A stretch of DNA of 52,145 nt from CAZQYB01 sp964582985 (GTDB lineage: Bacteria > Planctomycetota > Phycisphaerae > Sedimentisphaerales > Anaerobacaceae), in assembly GCA_964582985.1 (NCBI GenBank), contig CAZOUM010000013.1, positions 1 to 52,145 of the forward strand, read 5' to 3'. Shown piece by piece: positions 34,731 through 42,977 of the stretch. The notes beneath the pieces are model-generated. The model was not told the DNA's origin. It searched no databases and saw only the letters and a list, made by a program, of their open reading frames with translations. The stretch's first letter is position 1, and each line of letters opens with the position of its first letter. The translations under genes and the position numbers were made by a program.

Positions 34731-35046
34731 AATACTCCTCTTTCAGAGAAAATAAGTGCAATTCCGGCCCGTGTTTTATAATACGTGCTTTATTGTACGA
34801 CTTCTTATCGTATAAACTGGGATTTCCCATATAATATTTTATATCCTAGCTCAGCTACGCCACTTAGCCTTATTTTCAATAGAATATCAAACCTGTCCTG
34901 AAAAATCAAGTTTTTTAACTTTATCTCGAAGTTTTTTCATCCACAATAATTGCAAAAACATGAATTTGACCACCGATTACCGGATATTTGACGTACCTCG
35001 ACCAGTGTCATCGTCTGAAATCCAAGTTTTTCAGCAATTCTTATCA
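34731..35046. other. 316-base gap, probable IS-derived and rearranged DNA
   Basis: AT-rich, no gene seen. It lies downstream of the transposase C-terminal fragment, so its right part (about 34970-35046) may be the 3' end of the insertion sequence, and it also contains the promoter side of the chimeric ORF. I could not identify a terminal inverted repeat or target duplication. Confidence 0.35.
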
Positions 35047-35373
35047 TTAACCATACCCAATGGGCACAGGCTTCAATCGATGGATACGTTCAAGTATCTC
35101 ATGGAATAATGATTTTGATACCATCACCTCGGCCATTTGAAAAATAACATATCTTGAGTGCTTTATCACCTTGGCGCCGATCTTTATCAGTTTCACTTGG
35201 AGCGTCCTAAGCAACCAGTCCTTTATCTTCTTTGGCAAAGCCAAACGCCTAAGAAAATTGCCGAGATTGTAAGCCAAAGCAAATAACTGAAGACGAACCT
35301 GATTATCAGTAAAATCATGACATGAAAGTCGAGTCCAGTTTAACGCATATTTGCCTTCCTTGATCCACTGCTC
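35047..35373 (-). mobile_element. IS1380-family transposase 3' remnant
   Basis: About 105 codons of transposase C terminus (from IKEGK to IHRLKPVPIGYG) remain. The N-terminal two thirds with the first DDE residues are absent, so the element is dead. The upstream edge is GAGCAGTGG (coding strand, 35373-35365), a word present both in the epimerase gene and, as the EQW codons, in this transposase family. Confidence 0.8.
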
Positions 35374-36399
35374 GGGCTCCGCGCCAGCAAGCGACTCAGC
35401 CCATAAAAGAAACTCCTGGGCAATAGCGTTTTCAAAACCCCATAACCTCGCATTTCGGCCTAAACCGTCCGAACGCTCTGTCCTGTTTCGCAGTATAAGA
35501 CAGGGCTTATTAAGATAAGCGCATTCCTCCTGTATGCTGCCCCCGTCCGCAAGGACCAACTTGGCCGACTTCAAAAGGGCCGCAAAGTTAAGGTAATTCT
35601 GCATCTCCAACACGCGTATTTTGGGGCTTATCTGTTCCTTGAGGCCAAACTTCTTTAGATATTTCAACGTAGGTGTATGAATTACAAAAAGCACGGGTAT
35701 CACTTCGGCAAAACTGTTGAGTAGCGATACCACTTTTTGCAGCCTTTTGGCCCGGGTAATGGTCTCCACGCGGTGACATGTGGCCAACGCAAAGGGCTGC
35801 TTGGGTATTTCAATTGTAGCGGCGGTATTCTCCATCAGCCGCAGCGCATCGACCACCGTATTGCCGTCAACCTTTATTACACGGCCGCGGACCTTCATAG
35901 CTTCCAGATTATGCTTCGCCTCCTCGGACGGCGTAAAGAGTATATCGCATCTCTTCATACAGTGGATACGTATAAGCTCTTCCGGAAACGGATGCCAGAT
36001 ACAAAAGCTTCTCAGGCCCGCCTCGACATGTCCGATTTTAAGGCCCGCCGCCTTGGCCATCATCATACCAAAAAGGGTACTTAAGGTATCACCATGAATA
36101 AGACAAATGCCTCCGCCGGCGAATACATGTTCCCGCAGCCACTTGCGCCTGGCCAGCCAGGCCCAGCCAAGTTTGAATATCCAGCCGATAGCGCTGGTAA
36201 GCGAGACCACGTCCTGGTTCTTGCCGTAAAGATTAACGTCAGGTTCCCTCAAACCGAAAACCTTGCGCAATGACCTCGTCAACTCGGCGTGTTGACCCGA
36301 ATCTATGTAGCGAAAGGCAACGCCCCGTTTCTCCAGCTCTACCATAACGGGGGCCATCTTTATAAACTGGGCTTTAGTACCGATGAAAAAATGAATCAT
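35047..36399 (-). CDS. UDP-GlcNAc 2-epimerase-like copy 2 fused to an IS1380 transposase C terminus
   Basis: Residues 1-345 repeat copy 1 of the epimerase-like enzyme, including every motif (IHGDTL, HVEAGLRSF, CHRVE, DGGSIQEE, NRTERSDG). After EPEQW the sequence switches to IKEGKYALNWTRLSCHDF, then RLQLFALAYNLGNFLRRLALP and KLIKIGAKVIKHSRYVIFQM, the C-terminal region of IS1380-family transposases. The last 17 residues of the native enzyme are lost. The frame remains open through the join. I set the start at ATG 36399, identical to copy 1; the frame is open to 36492 but that part overlaps the preceding gene. Whether the hybrid enzyme is active is unknown; most of the epimerase fold is present. 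Confidence 0.8.
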   Translation of the reverse strand: MIHFFIGTKAQFIKMAPVMVELEKRGVAFRYIDSGQHAELTRSLRKVFGLREPDVNLYGKNQDVVSLTSAIGWIFKLGWAWLARRKWLREHVFAGGGICLIHGDTLSTLFGMMMAKAAGLKIGHVEAGLRSFCIWHPFPEELIRIHCMKRCDILFTPSEEAKHNLEAMKVRGRVIKVDGNTVVDALRLMENTAATIEIPKQPFALATCHRVETITRAKRLQKVVSLLNSFAEVIPVLFVIHTPTLKYLKKFGLKEQISPKIRVLEMQNYLNFAALLKSAKLVLADGGSIQEECAYLNKPCLILRNRTERSDGLGRNARLWGFENAIAQEFLLWAESLAGAEPEQWIKEGKYALNWTRLSCHDFTDNQVRLQLFALAYNLGNFLRRLALPKKIKDWLLRTLQVKLIKIGAKVIKHSRYVIFQMAEVMVSKSLFHEILERIHRLKPVPIGYG

Positions 36400-36404
36400 A
36401 ACAC
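35365..36404. repeat. Duplicated epimerase segment, copy 2
   Basis: Counterpart of 29844-30883 in the same orientation, offset 5521, no gaps. Identical over 35387-36078; 18 substitutions in 36079-36399. Direct orientation means recombination between the copies could delete or amplify the 5.5-kb interval that holds the methyltransferase, GT2 and GT-C genes. Confidence 0.95.
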
Positions 36405-36439
36405 CTTGTTTCTCTGCACCTTTTCCTGACCAGCGCAAT

Positions 36440-38215
36440 TCAACGTCTCTTAAGCAGAATCGTTCCCGTCCTCCTGTCAGTCTCGAGCTCATAATTTATT
36501 TTCAGATGCTCAACGTTATGTTTTTCAGAAAGGCCGCTCCAGTCCTGAAAGGTAAGAAAAGCATAAGCATAGTCACCTCTCAGGATGTCTTCCCAACTGC
36601 CGTCAATAAATTGCTTTTCATCGAACTTCTGATTGAAAAACACATTGAACATCCAGCAGTGCGACCTGTACTCACGCCCCAGCATCCACGAGCGTTTGTG
36701 AATATCTTTGGAGACTAATATCTTCGCACCCTTGTCTAACCGAAGCTCATTCGCAAAAGCGCGGTAGGGCTCATATCGCCACTGGCTTTTTTGAGCCACT
36801 GCCTTCTTTTTCAAAGATGTCAGATTAACTTCCAATGGATAATAAATGATAAGGAAGAAACAAACAAACGAGACAAAAAGCGCAACAAGCCCACGTTTTT
36901 TCGAAAGCGCTCCTACCATGACCAGAATCGTCACCGAAATTGGAAGTATAGCGGCCGTGTAGAAAATTTCCGGCCCCCTAAGTTGGAAGAATCCAACCAA
37001 ATCGTCTACATGGGACATAGAAGCCAAAACAAGAATAAATGCCGCCAAAACAAGAATAAATGCTATAACAAGTCGTGGAATATGATGCGTTCCCTTCGCA
37101 GTCCAAATACCTTTTACGTCGAAACTAAAAAACTGGGCTGCCCATATACACACCCCGGGAATCGCAGGTGCAAAGTACCGCCAGATTATATGAAAACTTC
37201 CTCTCACATAACTGATGAACATCACCAATATAAGCGGTAAAACCCACGTGATTCTTTCTCGTATCGAAAACTCCTTTTTTGCAGCACCGCATCCCACAAG
37301 AAAATACAACAATACACTGGCAAAAAAAGTCTTCGTTGAAACATACGTGTACCACGACATACTCCGCTCAGCAGTGGGGTAATACCCTCTGTAGTTAAAC
37401 TTCAGAAGGGTCTTTATATTCGAAGGACGAATAGAAAAGAGCGGGTCTTTGAGAAAAGCAAGGTCGAGTATCATCAACATCACGAGTCCTGTCAGCACGC
37501 CGATACATATCCAGCCTGCATCACGCCAGAATCGCCTTATGCCGCCACTACTCTCAGATTTCAGCAAAAGACCTAAGGGCAGCACCACCAGGCATATACC
37601 GGTTTCTTTGGATTTCGTCGCCCAGAAAAATAGTAACCCAAGAACGACCAGTACCACATGCTTGCGGACTCTGGCCCCTAACCCAAAATATAAATATATA
37701 AAGGTCGCAAGGGTAACCAGAAACATGACCGTGATATCCGAAAATGTGCAGCCGGCATAATATGCGAAAAGGTCATTTGAGCATAACAACAGAACAGCCA
37801 ATAGGCCAATCACCCAGCCACGTCTGCCTGCAAGTAGCTTCGCGCACCAATAAACTAACACGCAGGTTGAGAAAAATAAAAAACTCCAGTATACCTTAGC
37901 GCCCGTAAGAGCATCGCCCGCGAGCCACATGAATAATTTCTGCAGGTATATGTGCCCGTACCGATTCAATACCCAGGCCTGCCTTGTCGTATACTGTGAG
38001 ACATTCATATAAAACAGGTCGTCCCACTCTATCGAAGTGCCAATATAGAAAAATGCCCATACGGCAGCCACGACGGCAACCACCGGCGCTGCAATGTAAT
38101 CCAACCTGGTCAGTTCAAACCGGTCTTGCTCAAGGTCCAACTCGACCGGAACCTTCAAGCTGGTCCCTTTCTGACCTGAGCTCTCATCCAAAATACGACG
38201 TTTCTTTTTCTTCAT
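36440..38215 (-). CDS. GT39-like polytopic membrane glycosyltransferase
   Basis: A 591-residue protein with a charged N terminus (KKKKRRILDE) and about eleven membrane segments. The first extracytoplasmic loop has TSIEWDDLFYMNVSQYTT with the acidic DD pair, then RYGHIYLQKLFMWLAGDALT, typical of GT-C enzymes that use polyprenyl-linked sugars. The soluble C-terminal 130 residues face the periplasm. The ATG follows GGAAG with almost no spacer, so initiation may rely on coupling to the GT2 gene 54 bases upstream. Downstream, epimerase copy 2 starts 40 bases away. Confidence 0.72.
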   Translation of the reverse strand: MKKKKRRILDESSGQKGTSLKVPVELDLEQDRFELTRLDYIAAPVVAVVAAVWAFFYIGTSIEWDDLFYMNVSQYTTRQAWVLNRYGHIYLQKLFMWLAGDALTGAKVYWSFLFFSTCVLVYWCAKLLAGRRGWVIGLLAVLLLCSNDLFAYYAGCTFSDITVMFLVTLATFIYLYFGLGARVRKHVVLVVLGLLFFWATKSKETGICLVVLPLGLLLKSESSGGIRRFWRDAGWICIGVLTGLVMLMILDLAFLKDPLFSIRPSNIKTLLKFNYRGYYPTAERSMSWYTYVSTKTFFASVLLYFLVGCGAAKKEFSIRERITWVLPLILVMFISYVRGSFHIIWRYFAPAIPGVCIWAAQFFSFDVKGIWTAKGTHHIPRLVIAFILVLAAFILVLASMSHVDDLVGFFQLRGPEIFYTAAILPISVTILVMVGALSKKRGLVALFVSFVCFFLIIYYPLEVNLTSLKKKAVAQKSQWRYEPYRAFANELRLDKGAKILVSKDIHKRSWMLGREYRSHCWMFNVFFNQKFDEKQFIDGSWEDILRGDYAYAFLTFQDWSGLSEKHNVEHLKINYELETDRRTGTILLKRR

Positions 38216-38269
38216 CTTCCGAACAGAACCGCTGGTCCTGGCGATGGATTTCGATAGAAGTTCAAATTC

Positions 38270-39244
38270 TCAAGTCTTGTCATATTCCTGTTTGCGGAGG
38301 AAGAATAGCTGTTCATCCTGCAGGATTCGAAGCCGGCTTATCATCCCTGCAAGCAGCGCGGTTATGTAACAGATAAGCGAGACAAAACCAAAACCGCCGG
38401 CTAAAAAACCCACAAAAATATAGGGCGAAAATGCACCGGTTCGAAAATAATGCCACATAACGAAGCCGCCACATAATAAAGCAAATGCCAAAAACACCAA
38501 ACTTATTCCGCCAAAAACGTGCAGCGGCCGGTAATCCCTGTAGGCCCTTAGAATTATCAGCAGACTGTTCCAGCCGTATTTCCACAGATTGCCGGCCACC
38601 TTGCTCTTGCCGACCTTACGCACACCAATCACCTTCACCGGCACCTCGACAATCCTCAGCCCGCGAAACGCCAAATCCAGTATGACCTCGTGCGTGTACG
38701 TGTGTCGGCCAAGTAAAGTCGCCCGAAGGGCTGCATCACGACTGTAGGCCCGGAAACCGCACGAAACGTCGTTAAGGTTTAACTGAGTCAGCTTGTTTAA
38801 GATGTTAGCAGCCCTTTTGTTGCCCCACTTTTTTATCCACGGCATCTTTGGAACCAGAGCAGGGTCGGCAAATCGACTCGCCGTGACCATATCCGCCTTG
38901 CCATCAATGATTGGAGCAAGCAATTTTGGTATATCTTCAGTGTTAAACTGACCGTCAGCATCGATATTGACTATTATATCAGCTCCGAGACCAAGCGCCG
39001 TCTGCAGTCCCTGTCCGAACGCAGCTCCAAGCCCTCTGTTATGGCTAAAGCTTACAACCTTTGCGCCAGCCTCAGCCGCCACCGCAGCCGTCCGGTCTGT
39101 GCTGCCGTCATTCACCACGACGACCTCAACGTTTTCTACCCCGGGTATGTCCCTCGGTATGGCCTCGATTACCTGCCCCACCGTAGCGGCTTCGTTGAAC
39201 GCCGGAATGGTTACAACTACCGAAACAGGTTTTTTTTGATGCAT
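38270..39244 (-). CDS. GT2 polyprenyl-phosphate glycosyltransferase
   Basis: A 324-residue DPM1/ArnC-like enzyme. The N terminus reads VVTIPAFNEAATVGQVI, then VVVVNDGSTDRTAA and the metal-binding VNIDADGQFNTED. SCGFRAYSRDA and LGRHTYTHEVILDLAFRG continue the GT-A fold; two C-terminal membrane segments (about 235-300) anchor it. It would load a hexose onto a polyprenyl phosphate for the adjacent GT-C enzyme. ATG 39244 is chosen because GAGG lies 8 bases upstream; the frame extends to 39271 without a ribosome site. Confidence 0.87.
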   Translation of the reverse strand: MHQKKPVSVVVTIPAFNEAATVGQVIEAIPRDIPGVENVEVVVVNDGSTDRTAAVAAEAGAKVVSFSHNRGLGAAFGQGLQTALGLGADIIVNIDADGQFNTEDIPKLLAPIIDGKADMVTASRFADPALVPKMPWIKKWGNKRAANILNKLTQLNLNDVSCGFRAYSRDAALRATLLGRHTYTHEVILDLAFRGLRIVEVPVKVIGVRKVGKSKVAGNLWKYGWNSLLIILRAYRDYRPLHVFGGISLVFLAFALLCGGFVMWHYFRTGAFSPYIFVGFLAGGFGFVSLICYITALLAGMISRLRILQDEQLFFLRKQEYDKT

Positions 39245-39288
39245 CTTATAACCTCGAAAAAGACCTGACAAACTTCACCATAGAACAA

Positions 39289-40635
39289 CTAATGCACAGG
39301 AAATCTGACACATAGTTCCTTTACTTTCTCTCTCATCTGTTCCCTAAAGGATTCATTTATCTTATATTCACTGTCACTGACGGGCTTTACCTCTTTTAGT
39401 ACCGTATCTATCATATCGGCTATCTTGCCCATCTCTTTAGCGCCCATACCGCTTCTTGTAACAATAGGAGTGCCCAATCTCAGACCGTTGCCGACCGTAG
39501 CCACCTGCTTTTCGTAAGGCAGCCCGACCCTGTCGACTATAATGCCACATTCCTCAAGGCAGTGACGTGCTGTCGCGCCGGTCAGGCCTTCTCTAAAATT
39601 TGCCACGTTTACCAAAAGCATATGATTGTCCGTCCCGCCGGTTACAACATCGTATCCTGAATCCAGCAAGGCACTCGCCAGCTCTTTTGCATTCTCTATG
39701 ATTTCGAACTGCCGCGACTTGTACTCATCACAAAGTGTTTCCTTAAAGAAAACCGCCTTGGCTGCGATATTGTTAAAGTAAGGCGTCCCCTGCAGTCCCG
39801 GAAAGGTCGCTTTTTCGACAAGCTCCCAAAGAGCGACATCTTTCCCTCCGGTATTTATTTTTCGGTCTTTATCTTTTCCCATAAGTATGAGGCCGCCCCT
39901 TGGCCCGCCCGACTTATACGTACTCGTTGTTGTAAAATGTGCGCAGTCTATTGGGCAAGGATGCGCGCCGGCTATCACCAGGCCGGATATATGCGAAATG
40001 TCCGCCAGGAGATAGGCACCCACCTTATCGGCGATTTCTCTGAACCTCACGAAATCAATTGTCCTCGAATACACACTGGCTCCGCAAATTATCAGCTTCG
40101 GTCTGACCTTGGCTGCAATTTCACCAATCGAATCATAATCCAGAAGGCACGTCTCTTTATCGAGCAGGTAATTCTCTACGTTGAAGAACTTCGCCGCGAC
40201 CGATTCTTCGCAGCCGTGCGAAAAATGTCCCCCCTGCTCCGGGGGCAGGCTTAATATCTTGTCACCCTTCTCCAGGAGCGCTGTAATAACAATCAGATTT
40301 GCGGAGGTGCCCGAGTGCGGCTGCACATTAGCGTATTGTGCGCCGAAGGCCTCCTTCGCCCTTTCGACAGCAAGTGGCTCCAGCTCGTCTACAACTTCAC
40401 AGCCGCTGTGCAATCTCGCCCCCGGGAAACCCTCAGCCGTCTTGTTCTGTACTACTGACCCAAGGGCCGCCAGGACCGCCCTTGAGCACCGATTCTCTGC
40501 TGCGACAAGCTGCACCGTCTCTTGCAGCCTTTCGTACTCTCTGCTTATTAGTTTATAGACTTCTTCGTCTGCTTCTTTGAGGGCGCCGAATTGCCCTGCG
40601 TGATATTCATCGCAGCAAAGGTTATCTGATAACAT
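39289..40635 (-). CDS. glyA: Divergent serine hydroxymethyltransferase-like PLP enzyme
   Basis: Full-length SHMT homologue (448 residues): AEGFPGAR, CEVVDELEPLAVERAKEAFG, YANVQPHSGTSAN, EQGGHFSHG, DISHISGLV, the PLP-lysine TTSTYKSGGPRGG, GGTDNHMLLV and LRLGTPIVTRSG. SHMT makes glycine and methylene-THF from serine. Several residues usually invariant differ: the Tyr in NKYAEG is Thr (NKTAEG), the YYGGCE tyrosines are LHSGCE, and ASEN is AAEN. In E. coli GlyA, Tyr55 and Tyr65 take part in substrate and cofactor handling, so catalysis may be altered. It may be the lineage's normal GlyA or a paralogue with another substrate. Start ATG 40635 has AAGGTG; a GTG three codons earlier is possible. Confidence 0.78.
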   Translation of the reverse strand: MLSDNLCCDEYHAGQFGALKEADEEVYKLISREYERLQETVQLVAAENRCSRAVLAALGSVVQNKTAEGFPGARLHSGCEVVDELEPLAVERAKEAFGAQYANVQPHSGTSANLIVITALLEKGDKILSLPPEQGGHFSHGCEESVAAKFFNVENYLLDKETCLLDYDSIGEIAAKVRPKLIICGASVYSRTIDFVRFREIADKVGAYLLADISHISGLVIAGAHPCPIDCAHFTTTSTYKSGGPRGGLILMGKDKDRKINTGGKDVALWELVEKATFPGLQGTPYFNNIAAKAVFFKETLCDEYKSRQFEIIENAKELASALLDSGYDVVTGGTDNHMLLVNVANFREGLTGATARHCLEECGIIVDRVGLPYEKQVATVGNGLRLGTPIVTRSGMGAKEMGKIADMIDTVLKEVKPVSDSEYKINESFREQMREKVKELCVRFPVH

Positions 40636-40751
40636 TTCCAACACCTTCGAATCCCTTCTTGACCAGCAGGAGAAAACGTCCTTGTTTTGTGACCGTTATA
40701 GAGCCTTCTCAGAATGAATCAATTGCTCCGGAAACCTCGGAACCCGACCGT

Positions 40752-42953
40752 TTAGCGAAAGAACATGTTAAGAATATCGTTATATGTTAGGTACACTAAC
40801 AGTGCCAGGATGAACGTTACACCGACATAGGCTACAGCTTCTTGGGCCCGCTCACTCAAGGCTGAGCCTTTGATTTTCTCAACCAGCAGGAGCACAAGCC
40901 ATCCACCATCAAGGGGCGCCACCGGAATACAAAGGTTAAACACCGCAAGAAGAACGCTTATCACACCAAAAAAGTGAACGTATTCAATCAAAGGTCTCTG
41001 GGCAGCTATCTTATAACTAATCGCCATAATGCCAAAAGGCCCCGAAAGCTCTTCCTGACCGACAAGTCCGGATATCAGACGCTTTAAGCTCACGTATGTC
41101 TGCACGACGATTGTGACGGCCTTTCTACACCCGATGACAACCGCATCTATCGGCCCACTGGCTCTATAAAGCCTTTCCAGATATTCGAACGGAACAGGTG
41201 CTGCAAAAACGCCTTCGACGGAGATAAAATCTTTCGAGTTATCCACCTTGAACGCAACACCGCCGGCCACTCTCTCATCGATTCGCCAGTTAAGCGAGAT
41301 TCTCTCACCGTCGTATCGCCTGATTTCTCTGATTACATCGTGGAAATTTGACACTGGTACCGTATCAACAGCCGTTATCGAAGCGCCGCGAGGAATCTCT
41401 AACTTCGCAGGACCGCCCTCTACAGCAATGCTTTTGGCTACAACCAGATGCTCCATATCAAGCGCCACGACGATGCCAATCACTGCCTCGTCACCACCGC
41501 GTGGGCGTTTGGGAACAACGGAAACCACAACAGTCTCTTCGACACCCTCCTCACTGCTACGCAGAACCTTTATGCGCAGTTCTTGGCCCTCATGTTCTAT
41601 AGTAACGTCTCGCATTTCACTATAAGTGGGATTCTCGACGTCACCAATTGCAAGAATAATATCACCGCTCTCCAACCTGCCGCCGGCACCAGTACCTTCC
41701 TGCCTCCTGCGTTTTTTACCGACCAATGCCAGCAATCTACTCTTGATTCTGCCTAACCGGGACCTGGCACCACTCTTGCCGGACACCGGCGCAACGGTAG
41801 TTATCCGCAGACGCGGCACAATAGAATATATGTGACAAAGGTCAGCCTCAGACTCAACTTGCCTCTTCGCAGAGCTAAGGTTGAGTCTTATTTGTGACTC
41901 AACCCGCTCGACTTCTTTAGAAACAGGGTCGGTCCTCTCAGCCAAAATCGTCACTGTTGGCCCAAGAGTATTTCGTACTATCTCCGCCAATTCCCAATTT
42001 GTGTCCACATTGTTGCCGTTAACAGATATTATCCGGTCGCCGGGAAGCAGTCCTGTCTTCGCTCGCAAATCATTGGCATCTGCTTTGGAAAGCTTTGCGA
42101 CCGTCAAACTCATTGGTGGCAGTACGCCAAAACCCCTCATTCGCCCGCCCAATAGCCACTCCGGCACAACGGCAAACTCCTTTTCTTCGAAGCCGTCCGC
42201 ACGGCGAACCTTTACTTTAATCGCCTCGTTCCTACCGGAAAGAGCCGCTGCTATCCTTATACTGCTAAAGTCAAGATTACCTCTTTTGCCTGCAATCTCG
42301 ATTATCTCGTCGCCGGGTTTCAAACCCGCACGCGCTGCTGGTGACCCAGGAACCACGCCGCCAACCATCGGCGGCATCAGTTTTATACCGACAAGGAATA
42401 CAACCATAAAAATTAAGATAGCGCCGATGGCGTTAAAGAAAACACCCGCCGCTATAACAGCCATCCGAACACCGACCGGCTTGTTGGCAAATGACCGCGG
42501 GTCGTCACTGGCCTCGACCGCCTTTGTGTCCTCCTGACCAAGTATCTTGTTATAGCCTCCAAGTGGAATAAGGCCGATACGGTACTCAGTCTCGCCGGGC
42601 CGGGCTTTCCTGCCGATTGTAAAAGTCAACAGACTACCGTCCGATTTCTCGTCTTCGGTATGATAAAAACCAGGCAGCACACGAACACGATACCCATTCT
42701 CTGTCCTTAGAATACCCACAAAAGTCGGAGGAAGGCCGAGCGAAAAGGCTTCAACCTTAATACCCGAAAGTTTGGCAACAATGAAATGACCCAATTCGTG
42801 AACCAGTATCATCGCCCCAAAACCAATCACCACCAGCAGCACATTCCCGAAAGCGCTGAGGTTGCGCGCAATCAGATAAATAACCGTAGCGACCACAGCA
42901 AGCAGCAAAAAAAATCGAAAATTCTTCTTCAACAAACCTTTCCGTTCAGACAT
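40752..42953 (-). CDS. rseP: Site-2 protease RseP with four PDZ-like segments
   Basis: An intramembrane zinc metalloprotease that cuts anti-sigma factors and signal peptides. The catalytic HELGH is at residues 52-56 in the second membrane segment; the partner motif NLCIPVAPLDGGWL is near 670. Between them are four PDZ-like units, recognisable by GVVPGSPAARAGLKPGDEI, GLLPGDRIISVNGN, GRLESGDIILAIGD and LEIPRGASITAVDTV. E. coli RseP has two and about 450 residues; this protein has 733. A long insertion also follows the catalytic helix (about 65-130). It lies next to dxr, the conserved dxr-rseP order. The ATG has GGAG 9 bases upstream. Its anti-sigma target is not identifiable here. Confidence 0.9.
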   Translation of the reverse strand: MSERKGLLKKNFRFFLLLAVVATVIYLIARNLSAFGNVLLVVIGFGAMILVHELGHFIVAKLSGIKVEAFSLGLPPTFVGILRTENGYRVRVLPGFYHTEDEKSDGSLLTFTIGRKARPGETEYRIGLIPLGGYNKILGQEDTKAVEASDDPRSFANKPVGVRMAVIAAGVFFNAIGAILIFMVVFLVGIKLMPPMVGGVVPGSPAARAGLKPGDEIIEIAGKRGNLDFSSIRIAAALSGRNEAIKVKVRRADGFEEKEFAVVPEWLLGGRMRGFGVLPPMSLTVAKLSKADANDLRAKTGLLPGDRIISVNGNNVDTNWELAEIVRNTLGPTVTILAERTDPVSKEVERVESQIRLNLSSAKRQVESEADLCHIYSIVPRLRITTVAPVSGKSGARSRLGRIKSRLLALVGKKRRRQEGTGAGGRLESGDIILAIGDVENPTYSEMRDVTIEHEGQELRIKVLRSSEEGVEETVVVSVVPKRPRGGDEAVIGIVVALDMEHLVVAKSIAVEGGPAKLEIPRGASITAVDTVPVSNFHDVIREIRRYDGERISLNWRIDERVAGGVAFKVDNSKDFISVEGVFAAPVPFEYLERLYRASGPIDAVVIGCRKAVTIVVQTYVSLKRLISGLVGQEELSGPFGIMAISYKIAAQRPLIEYVHFFGVISVLLAVFNLCIPVAPLDGGWLVLLLVEKIKGSALSERAQEAVAYVGVTFILALLVYLTYNDILNMFFR

Positions 42954-42977
42954 TCAAATAATCTCCAAATTCAGCCC

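Noticed and set aside
34731..36399. Complete insertion sequence
   Set aside because: Only the C-terminal third of a transposase is present, and no inverted repeats or target duplication were found.
36400..36492. N-terminal extension of epimerase copy 2
   Set aside because: It overlaps the end of the upstream membrane gene, is absent from copy 1, and the shared ATG at 36399 is the better start.
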